From Amycolatopsis sp. NBRC 101858 (GTDB taxonomy: Bacteria; Actinomycetota; Actinomycetes; Mycobacteriales; Pseudonocardiaceae), in assembly GCF_030269325.1 (NCBI RefSeq), contig NZ_BSTD01000009.1:62001-126000 (forward strand): a stretch of DNA of 64,000 bases, given 5' to 3'. The notes under the pieces are model-generated. The model was given only the letters and a program-made list of their open reading frames with translations, had not been told where the DNA came from and did no database searches. Within the stretch, counting starts at the first letter, position 1. The number at the start of each line of letters is the position of its first letter. The position numbers and the translations under genes are program-made. Below are positions 58,535 through 64,000 of this stretch, one piece after another.

Positions 58535-59203
58535 GTGGAGGGTCGCCGCCTCGAAGCCCTGCCGGGCAGGCAGGTGCTGGCCGACGGCGTCTACGAGCAG
58601 ATCCGGGCGCTGATCATGAACGACGGCATCGAGCCGGGCGCCCGGGTCAACATCGACGAGATCGCCCGCGAGCTGGGCGTGTCGGGAACGCCGGTGCGTG
58701 AAGCGCTGGCCCGGTTGGAGTCCGAGGAACTGGTCAGCAGGCTCCCGCTGCGCGGCTACCGCGTGACGGAACTGCTGAACCGCAAGGAAGTCGACGACAT
58801 GTACTCGCTGCGGCTGCTGCTGGAGCCGCCGTCGGCGGCCCGCGCGGCTGCCGCGATGTCGGACGCGAACGTGGCGGCGCTGGAAGCGGAGCTGGCGACG
58901 TGCCCGGCGGCCCCGGTGGACGACGCGTACAGCGACTACAAGGCGTTGACGGCCCACGACGCGCGGCTGCACGAGCTGATCCTGCACCTGGCCGGGAACG
59001 TGGCGGTCGAGCAGGCGTTCGCGCGGACCCACTGCCACCTGCACTTCTTCCGGCTGAACTACAACCAGCCGTTCGGCGAGCAGACGATCGCCGAGCACCG
59101 GGTGATCGTGGACGCACTGGTGGCGGGGAACGCGGCCAAGGCCCGCAAGGCGATGACGGACCACCTCGAAGTGGCGCGGGACCGCTTGCTCTCCCGCCTC
59201 TGA
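58535..59203 (+). CDS. GntR-family regulator (FadR/FCD type)
   Basis: 222 residues. The wHTH is NIDEIARELGVSGTPVREAL, and the C-terminal FCD domain has ligand-type residues in AHDARLHELILHLAGN, AEHRVIVDALVAGN and MTDHLEVA. It is the last gene of the utilisation operon and probably represses it through the GATCCTATAGGATC palindrome before the first gene. GTG 58535 has GAGGGG at good spacing; GTG 58520 is an alternative start. Confidence 0.9.
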   Translation: MEGRRLEALPGRQVLADGVYEQIRALIMNDGIEPGARVNIDEIARELGVSGTPVREALARLESEELVSRLPLRGYRVTELLNRKEVDDMYSLRLLLEPPSAARAAAAMSDANVAALEAELATCPAAPVDDAYSDYKALTAHDARLHELILHLAGNVAVEQAFARTHCHLHFFRLNYNQPFGEQTIAEHRVIVDALVAGNAAKARKAMTDHLEVARDRLLSRL

Positions 59204-59214
59204 CGTGATCCAGA

Positions 59215-59370
59215 GGTCGACACGCGTGATTCAAGGGTCGACTCGCGTGATCGGAGGGTCGACACGCGTGATCGGAGGGTCGACTCGCGTGATCGGAGGG
59301 TCGACACGGCCGCGGAGTCGTGTCGACCCCTCAATCACGCGAGTCGACTCCCCAATCACGCGTGTCGACC
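59215..59370. repeat. 21-bp repeats: direct arm, hairpin centre, inverted arm (array 2)
   Basis: GGTCGAC starts direct copies at 59215, 59236, 59257, 59278 and 59299, all 21 bp apart. Inverted copies end with GTCGAC at 59328, 59349 and 59370, again 21 bp apart. Position 8 alternates A and T from copy to copy in both arms, so the higher-order unit is 42 bp. The centre (59299-59328) is a hairpin with a 10-bp stem. The array starts 12 bp after the GntR stop and shares a consensus with array 1. Confidence 0.95.
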
Positions 59371-59386
59371 CTTCCCGCACGTGCGA

Positions 59387-59416
59387 AGGCCGCACCGGGC
59401 GTACCCGGTGCGGCCT
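59387..59416. terminator. Bidirectional terminator after array 2
   Basis: AGGCCGCACCGGG (59387-59399) pairs perfectly with CCCGGTGCGGCCT (59404-59416) around a CGTA loop, a 13-bp stem. It lies between the convergent GntR and snapalysin genes and can serve both. It is separate from the neighbouring 21-bp array. Confidence 0.88.
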
Positions 59417-59439
59417 CCCCCGACGACGTCACATGCGGG

Positions 59440-60003
59440 TCACTTGACCGGCATGGTCACTTCGTAGATCCGGTGCTGCTGGGCGGCCGCCGCGCGGAAG
59501 CCGTTGGCCCACAGGGATTCCACCTGCGAAGCCTCTTCCGAGTTCGGGTTCGCGTTGGTGCACGACGGGCCGGGGCCACCGCCCGACATCAGCTCCGAGC
59601 ACGGGCCCTCGTAGTGGTCCGGCAGGCCCAGCGCGTGGCCCGTCTCGTGGGCCGTGATGCGGGTCTGGTTGTACTGCTCGGCCTGCGTGTAGTCGATGAA
59701 GATCGTGCCGCTGCCGTGGCCGTCCGTCTGCGCGTACGAGCCCTGCGGGTCGTTGCCCTCCGTGTAGTGCAGCGTCGCGCCCGAGGAGCTTTCCTGGAGC
59801 TTGACGTTCGACACGGCCGCGTTCCAGTTGGCCGCACCCGCGTTGATCTGGTCGCGGAAGGTGGGGGCGTCCGAGGTGTCGTAGTAGACGATCGTGGCCG
59901 CTTCGGCCTGCGCCGGGGCCGCGAAGGCCGGGGCCGCGGTGAGCGGGGTCGCGATCATCGCCAGCGCGACGGCGGCGCCGGGCAGCAGGTACTTCCTGGA
60001 CAT
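59440..60003 (-). CDS. Secreted snapalysin-type metalloprotease (M7)
   Basis: 187 residues. A signal peptide ends near PAFAAP (about residue 29). The zinc site is HETGHALGLPDHYEG, i.e. HExxHxxGxxD with the Asp third ligand that marks snapalysins; a Met-turn-like ELMSGGG follows. Cys in GPCSELM and PSCTNAN may pair. The mature enzyme is about 150 residues, near the family size. It should cleave peptide bonds in milk-type or other extracellular proteins. AAGGAG precedes the ATG. Confidence 0.93.
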   Translation of the reverse strand: MSRKYLLPGAAVALAMIATPLTAAPAFAAPAQAEAATIVYYDTSDAPTFRDQINAGAANWNAAVSNVKLQESSSGATLHYTEGNDPQGSYAQTDGHGSGTIFIDYTQAEQYNQTRITAHETGHALGLPDHYEGPCSELMSGGGPGPSCTNANPNSEEASQVESLWANGFRAAAAQQHRIYEVTMPVK

Positions 60004-60137
60004 CGGGACGACTCCTTGCCGTGGGGAATTTGCCGGGTTTGCGCGCGCTGGGTGTCGAACTTACGGAATCGCCCGGCTCTTGTGACCCGACTTTCGTACT
60101 GCGCTGCGAACGGTGATTTACCAACCATTTCGTCCGG

Positions 60138-60166
60138 TTGACATGCGCAGCCACGCATACAAGGAT
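60138..60166 (+). promoter_or_regulatory. Promoter-like element facing into the HxlR 3' end
   Basis: TTGACA (60138-60143) and AAGGAT (60161-60166) are 17 bp apart on the plus strand. No plus-strand gene follows before 60773, so any transcript would be antisense to the HxlR-like gene. The -10 match is fair, so support is modest. Confidence 0.35.
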
Positions 60167-60178
60167 GCGCCGTCCGGC

Positions 60179-60670
60179 TCAGCCGACCGGGTCCGCCAGC
60201 GGGATGGTGCCTTCGCGCAGACGCGATCCGCGCCACGCCAGATCGTCCCTGACCAGCGGTTTCCCGCAGCTGTCACAGGTCGTGCCCGGGCGGGTGAGGG
60301 CGCCGCAGCCGACGTGCACGAGCTGCATCGGACCGGCCGCGTCATCGGACGACGTGTACGCGTCACCCCACGCTCCGAGCGCGTGCAGGACCGGCAGCGC
60401 GTCCGAGCCGGCCTTCGTCAAGCGGTACTCGTGGCGGGTCCGGCCGCCGTCGCGGTAGGGGAGCTTCGTCAGCAGGCCCCGGTCGACGAGCTTCGCCAGC
60501 CGGGTCGTCAGCACGTTGTCGGCGATGCCGAGCTGCGCGCGGAAGTCCTCGAACCGGGTGGTGCCCGCGGTGGCGTTGCGCAGGATCAGCAGCGTCCACG
60601 GTTCGGCCAGGACGTCGGCGGCGCGCGCGATCGGGCACGCGGTGCCCTCCCAGGTGATGCGGCGGCTCAT
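60179..60670 (-). CDS. HxlR-family transcriptional regulator
   Basis: 163 residues from ATG 60670 with AGGAGGG upstream. The HxlR winged helix shows TACPIARAADVLAEPWTLLI, FRAQLGIADNVLTTRLAKLV and HEYRLTKAGSDALP; the Cys near residue 12 is the conserved redox/ligand Cys of the family. The tail has four Cys in VGCGALTRPGTTCDSCGKPL, a possible small zinc site that most HxlR proteins lack. It is divergent from a dehydrogenase and twin operators lie between them. Confidence 0.9.
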   Translation of the reverse strand: MSRRITWEGTACPIARAADVLAEPWTLLILRNATAGTTRFEDFRAQLGIADNVLTTRLAKLVDRGLLTKLPYRDGGRTRHEYRLTKAGSDALPVLHALGAWGDAYTSSDDAAGPMQLVHVGCGALTRPGTTCDSCGKPLVRDDLAWRGSRLREGTIPLADPVG

Positions 60671-60691
60671 GAGTGTGATCCCTCCTACCTG

Positions 60692-60751
60692 ACTTGCTCC
60701 GAGCAAGTCTACGCCGTACAGTCGGCCGCAGCTAGCTTGCAATGAGCAAGC
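60692..60751. promoter_or_regulatory. Twin HxlR operators in the divergent promoter
   Basis: ACTTGCTCCGAGCAAGT (60692-60708) is a palindrome around one central base. GCTTGCAATGAGCAAGC (60735-60751) keeps the same arms. Both fit RCTTGC-N5-GCAAGY and are 17 bp long, 43 bp apart centre to centre. One lies near each start, as expected for autorepression and control of the dehydrogenase. Confidence 0.85.
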
Positions 60752-60772
60752 CAGGTGCGAGAGGAGCTCGTC

Positions 60773-61474
60773 ATGGAGATCACGGGTGCGGTGGCACTGG
60801 TCACCGGAGCCAACCGGGGGCTCGGCCGGCGGTTCGCCGCCGCGCTGCTCGAGCGCGGCGCGGCCAAGGTCTACGCCGCCGCGCGCAACCCGGAGTCGAT
60901 CGACCTTCCGGGCGTGGTGCCGCTGAAGCTCGACGTGACCGACCCCGAGTCGATCCGCGAAGCCGCGAAGCTCGCGGGCGACGTCACGCTGCTGGTCAAC
61001 AACGCCGGTTCGTCCACCGGGTCGTCGTTGCTCGGCGGCTCGCTCGAGGACATCAAGCTGGAGATGGACACGCACTACTTCGGCACCCTCGGCGTGACGC
61101 GCGAGTTCGCGCCGATCCTCGAGCGCAACGGCGGCGGCGCGGTGCTGAACGTGCTGTCGGTGCTGTCCTGGTTCACCGCGCCCCAGGTCGCGGCCTACTC
61201 CGCGGCCAAGTCGGCGGCCTGGTCGCTGACCAACGCGCTGCGCCTGGAGCTCGCGGCGCAGAAGACCCAGGTGACCGCGCTGCACGTCGGCTACATGGAC
61301 ACCGACATGGCCAAGCACGTCGACGGCCCGAAGATCGACCCGGCGGTCGTGGCCGGGCTCGCCCTGGACGGCGTCGAGCAGGGTCGCTTCGAGGTTCTGG
61401 CCGACGACGTCAGCAAGAACGTGCGGGCCGGGCTGTCGGGTGACCTCTCGGGGCTGTACCCCGCGCTCGCCTGA
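60773..61474 (+). CDS. Short-chain dehydrogenase/reductase
   Basis: 233 residues. The cofactor loop is VTGANRGLGRRFA, NNAG is LLVNNAGSSTG and the active site is VLSVLSWFTAPQVAAYSAAK. It is divergent from the HxlR regulator and probably its target, as in many HxlR/oxidoreductase pairs that respond to aldehydes or quinones. GAGGAG precedes ATG 60773. Confidence 0.92.
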   Translation: MEITGAVALVTGANRGLGRRFAAALLERGAAKVYAAARNPESIDLPGVVPLKLDVTDPESIREAAKLAGDVTLLVNNAGSSTGSSLLGGSLEDIKLEMDTHYFGTLGVTREFAPILERNGGGAVLNVLSVLSWFTAPQVAAYSAAKSAAWSLTNALRLELAAQKTQVTALHVGYMDTDMAKHVDGPKIDPAVVAGLALDGVEQGRFEVLADDVSKNVRAGLSGDLSGLYPALA

Positions 61475-61489
61475 CCGACGGATTTATCA

Positions 61490-61526
61490 TTTCCGGACAA
61501 TTCCGGGGTTCTCCGGGACCCCGGAA
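61490..61526. promoter_or_regulatory. TTCCGG motifs and hairpin before the TetR gene
   Basis: TTTCCGG-ACAA-TTCCGG (61490-61506) is followed by TTCCGGGGT (61501-61509) pairing with ACCCCGGAA (61518-61526). The hairpin can terminate the dehydrogenase transcript, and the TTCCGG motifs recur before the P450 gene at 62239-62254, suggesting a shared operator. Confidence 0.5.
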
Positions 61527-61550
61527 TACGGGCACCCCGGCAGCGGGCGT

Positions 61551-62189
61551 ATGAATGTCCGGGTGGCGGAGAAAGCCGAAGCCGGAAACAGTCGAACGAG
61601 GAACCGCTGGGGTGAAGGCGAACGGCTGCGCGGGGAGATCCTGGCGGCGGCCGCCCGGTTGCTGGCCGAGCTCGGCGGCGAGGACGGGCTGACGATCCGC
61701 GGGGTGGCGCGGGCGGTCGGCATCGCCCCGGCCAGCATCTACCAGCATTTTTCCGATCGTGCGGAATTGGTGCGCGGACTGCTCGAGCACGAATACGTCC
61801 GGTTGGCGGAATCGATGCGCGCGGCCGAAGAGACGCTCGGGGAAACCGACGTCGTCGGCCGGGTCAGGGCGCAGATTCACGCGTACTGCACGTTCGCCAT
61901 GGAGAACCCCGGCCATTACCGGCTGATGCTCGCGAACGGCGCGTCCCGTTCCGGGCCCGGCGGCCGGGCGGAAGGCCCGCTGCTGGACGTGATCGACCGC
62001 CTGGCGGCCGGCTTCGAGCGCTGCGTCGAGGCCGGTCACGCGCTGCGCGTCACGCCGGGCCGGGCGGCGGCGGTGGTGTTCGTCGGGGCGCACGGGCGGG
62101 TCGCGCTGTTCCACAGCGTGCTCAACCGGACCGGTGCGGATCTGGTGGAGCCGTTCGTCGACGAACTCGTGTCGCTGGTGTTCGCCTGA
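61551..62189 (+). CDS. TetR-family transcriptional regulator
   Basis: 212 residues from ATG 61551. The HTH is ILAAAARLLAELGGEDGLTI then RGVARAVGIAPASIYQHFSD. The C-terminal domain is TetR_C_33-like (WHG-type) with AQIHAYCTFAMENPGHYRLM and AVVFVGAHGRVALFHS. It is followed 75 bp later by the P450 GTG start and the two promoters share TTCCGG motifs, so it probably controls the P450. Confidence 0.9.
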   Translation: MNVRVAEKAEAGNSRTRNRWGEGERLRGEILAAAARLLAELGGEDGLTIRGVARAVGIAPASIYQHFSDRAELVRGLLEHEYVRLAESMRAAEETLGETDVVGRVRAQIHAYCTFAMENPGHYRLMLANGASRSGPGGRAEGPLLDVIDRLAAGFERCVEAGHALRVTPGRAAAVVFVGAHGRVALFHSVLNRTGADLVEPFVDELVSLVFA

Positions 62190-62224
62190 TCGGCCCTGTG
62201 GCGAAGTTCCGGGAAGATGCTTAG

Positions 62225-62254
62225 CATAGCTATGTAAATTTCCGGCAGCTCCGG
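62225..62254. promoter_or_regulatory. Operator-like palindrome and TTCCGG motif before the P450
   Basis: CATAGCTATG (62225-62234) is a perfect 10-bp palindrome, AT-rich against the background. TTTCCGG-CAGC-TCCGG follows at 62239-62254, like the motif before the TetR gene. GGGAGG leads to GTG 62265. Confidence 0.5.
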
Positions 62255-62320
62255 GAGGTATCCGGTGGACGGCGTGCCCGCGTTTCCGATGACCCGGCGG
62301 TGTCCCTTCGACCCGCCCGC

Positions 62321-62380
62321 CGAACTCGGCGAACTGCCGCCGAACTCGGCGAACTGCCGCCGAACTCGGCGAACTGCCGC
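62321..62380. repeat. 20-bp exact triplication in the P450 start region
   Basis: The 20-mer CGAACTCGGCGAACTGCCGC occurs three times without a mismatch at 62321, 62341 and 62361. Because 20 is not a multiple of three, the two extra copies shift the frame by one base between the ribosome-bound start (62265 or 62289) and the P450 body. Confidence 0.97.
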
Positions 62381-62391
62381 CGGTCTCGCGC

Positions 62392-63492
62392 GTGCGGCTG
62401 TGGAACGGCAGCACGCCCTGGCTGGTCACCCGCTACGACGACGTCCGCGCGGTCCTGCGCGACTCGCGGATCAGCGCCGACTCCGACCGGCCCGGCTACC
62501 CGCACCAGAGCGCGGCTTCGGCGGCGCGGCGCAAGCGCGCGAAGTCGTTCATCACCATGGACGGTGCCGAGCACGCGGCGCAGCGGCGCCTGCTGACCGG
62601 CGACTTCCTCGTCAAGAAGATGGAGGCGCTGCGCCCGGCGATCCAGCGCATCGTCGACGACCTCGTCGACGGGCTGCTGGCCGGCCCGAAGCCGGTCGAC
62701 CTGGTGACGGCGTTCGCGCTGCCGGTTCCGTCGCTGGTGATCTGCGAGCTGCTCGGCGTGCCGTACGAGGACCGGGAGCTGTTCCAGGACATCACGAAGG
62801 TGATGGTGTCGAGGACGGCCACTCCCGAAGAAGCCGTGACCGCCACCGAAGAACTACTGGCCTACCTCGGCGGGCTGGTGGAAAAGAAGGCGGCCGACCC
62901 GGGCGACGACGTCCTGAGCAAGCTGGCGGTTTCCCAGTACGCCACCGGCCGCATGAGCGCCGAGGACGTCGCGTCGATGGGCCAGCTGCTCCTGGTGGCG
63001 GGCCACGAGACGACGGCGAACATGATCGCCCTCGGCACGGTCGCGCTGCTGGAGAACCCCGCGCAGCTCGAGCTCGTGCGGTCCGGCGACGCGGACCTGC
63101 TTCGCCGTGCCGTCGAAGAGTTGTTGCGCTACTTGAACATCACGCACACCGGACGCCGCCGGGTGGCGACCGAGGACATCGAGCTCGGCGGCGAGGTGAT
63201 CCACGCGGGCGAGGGCGTCATCGCGGCCGGCGACGTGGCCAACCGCGACGGCGCGGTGTTCGCGGAGCCGGACCGCCTGGACGTGACGCGCGAGGCCCGC
63301 CACCACGTCGCGTTCGGCTACGGCGTGCACCAGTGCCTCGGGCAGACGCTGGCGCGGGTCGAGCTGCAGGTGGTCTACGGGACGCTGTACCGCCGCATCC
63401 CGGGACTGCGGCTCGCGGTGCCGGTGGAGGAACTGGCCTTCAAGGACGACATGCTGGTGTACGGGGTGCACTGCCTGCCGGTCACGTGGTGA
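62392..63492 (+). CDS. Cytochrome P450, start region frameshifted
   Basis: The intact frame from GTG 62392 gives 366 residues. The I-helix is LLLVAGHETTANMI, ExxR is in EELLRYLN, and the heme loop is FGYGVHQCLGQTLARVE with the Cys ligand. Class I bacterial P450 are about 400 residues, so the first 30-35 are absent. They are present upstream in another frame: GTG 62265 or ATG 62289 reads MTRRCPFDPPAELGELPP, and with one copy of the 20-mer it would join PVSRVRLWNGS exactly. With three copies the true start is out of frame. The gene is thus either off, or made from the internal GTG as a shortened protein. Confidence 0.88.
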   Translation: MRLWNGSTPWLVTRYDDVRAVLRDSRISADSDRPGYPHQSAASAARRKRAKSFITMDGAEHAAQRRLLTGDFLVKKMEALRPAIQRIVDDLVDGLLAGPKPVDLVTAFALPVPSLVICELLGVPYEDRELFQDITKVMVSRTATPEEAVTATEELLAYLGGLVEKKAADPGDDVLSKLAVSQYATGRMSAEDVASMGQLLLVAGHETTANMIALGTVALLENPAQLELVRSGDADLLRRAVEELLRYLNITHTGRRRVATEDIELGGEVIHAGEGVIAAGDVANRDGAVFAEPDRLDVTREARHHVAFGYGVHQCLGQTLARVELQVVYGTLYRRIPGLRLAVPVEELAFKDDMLVYGVHCLPVTW

Positions 63493-63593
63493 CGCGCTCG
63501 CCAACTCCTGCCAGGCGCGCTGGACGATGTCACGGCTCATGCCGCGACCCCAGGCGGGACAGGGGGTTGCGGGCTGGCAGGTTCGAGACGTGA

Positions 63594-64000
63594 TCACACC
63601 GCCCGGCGCAGCGCGTCGAGGTCCTCGGTCAGCCGGGCCCGGAGGAAGCGGGCCCGGTCCGCGTCGTCGTCCTTCCGCGGGGTCATCTCGACCAGCATGA
63701 TCAGGTCGAGGTAGACCCGGTACAGCGCGAGCCGCGCCCACGCCGGCATGCCGAACTCCGCCGGGCCGCCGGCCGCGCGGTAGCCGTCCAGCAGTTCGCG
63801 GTCCGGGTCGCGGAACAGCGTCAGCGACACGAACTCCGCCACCGGGTCGCCCCAGAACGCCCGCTCGGCGTCGATGATGCCGGACACCCGGTCGCCGTCG
63901 AGGAGGATGTTGCCGTTCCACAGGTCGAAGTGCACCAGTATCGGTGTCGTGACCAGCTCGAGCAGCGGCTCGTGGCGGCGCACCAGGTGGGCGATCTCGG
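63594..64000 (-). CDS. Aminoglycoside-phosphotransferase-family kinase, C-terminal part (runs off right edge)
   Basis: About 135 C-terminal residues are visible. The APH catalytic loop is LVHFDLWNGNILLDG (HxDxxxxN) and the metal-binding segment is IIDAERAFWGDPVAEFVSL. The family phosphorylates small molecules; many members are not resistance enzymes. The N-lobe lies outside the window. The 100 bp to the P450 gene hold no gene that I can support. Confidence 0.88.
   Translation of the reverse strand, partial: EIAHLVRRHEPLLELVTTPILVHFDLWNGNILLDGDRVSGIIDAERAFWGDPVAEFVSLTLFRDPDRELLDGYRAAGGPAEFGMPAWARLALYRVYLDLIMLVEMTPRKDDDADRARFLRARLTEDLDALRRAV

Noticed and set aside
62265..63593. 442-codon frame starting at the P450 ribosome site
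   Set aside because: After the 20-bp repeats it reads low-complexity Arg/Gly/Ala sequence out of frame with the P450 motifs; it is not a real protein.
63493..63593. Short minus-strand peptide starting MSRDIVQRAWQELA near 63542
   Set aside because: It runs straight into the antisense of the P450 and has no recognisable domain. It may be a leftover fragment, but there is not enough to support a gene.
1..64000. tRNA or rRNA genes
   Set aside because: No cloverleaf with a GTTCRANNC arm or CCA end was recognised by eye in the intergenic gaps; a covariance-model scan would settle this.

Overview
The window is high-GC DNA with dense, mostly co-directional genes, frequent GTG starts, 1-17 bp gene overlaps, a DtxR/IdeR-type iron box and HxlR, TetR, GntR and LacI regulators. 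With its many secreted glycoside hydrolases, a type VII secretion substrate and a snapalysin, it reads as the chromosome of a filamentous actinomycete, most likely Pseudonocardiales and Amycolatopsis-like. That assignment is inference from gene content; no rRNA is present. No tRNA, prophage or CRISPR was seen. Layout: 1-2.1 kb holds a truncated flavin monooxygenase divergent from a TetR regulator with two shared operators, then a decayed IS5-family transposase. 2.2-8.6 kb (minus strand) holds a four-cold-shock-domain protein, a drug-type ABC exporter pair, an HrpB helicase carrying a 51-bp tandem repeat, and a glutamate-type binding lipoprotein. 8.7-12.5 kb (plus) holds a MauE/DsbA pair, then an EspC-like type VII substrate, an NlpC/P60 hydrolase and two YbaB-like proteins. 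14-20.2 kb holds secreted GH3, ThuA-ricin and GH1 proteins around an iron-regulated PepSY gene. 20.2-23.5 kb is a four-gene lipid or steroid acyl-CoA catabolic operon behind an operator-in-promoter. 24.2-28.7 kb is a second-type IIA topoisomerase pair. 28.9-37.5 kb is a mix of redox, regulator and small-enzyme genes, including a protein with a degenerate phospholipase D motif. 37.6-48.3 kb holds a secreted multi-domain protein, a GH2 enzyme and a YtfQ/R/T-YjfF-type sugar ABC importer with a divergent LacI regulator. 50.2-59.2 kb is a seven-gene operon (GH27, two CUT1 permeases, GH95, acetyl esterase, binding protein, GntR) that looks like a plant hemicellulose oligosaccharide utilisation locus lacking its own ATPase. 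59.4-64 kb holds a snapalysin, an HxlR/SDR divergent pair with twin operators, a TetR, a cytochrome P450 whose start is put out of frame by a 20-bp triplication, and a truncated aminoglycoside-phosphotransferase-like gene. The most unusual signal is a pair of intergenic arrays (48722-48847 and 59215-59370) built of the same 21-bp unit, arranged as direct copies followed by inverted copies. Each sits a few bases after a stop codon, and the second lies beside a separate strong terminator. The unit length is two DNA helical turns, so the sites would sit on one face of the helix. The other leads are the P450 slippage repeat, the four-domain cold-shock protein, the 51-bp repeat in HrpB, and several perfect operators that allow regulon predictions.
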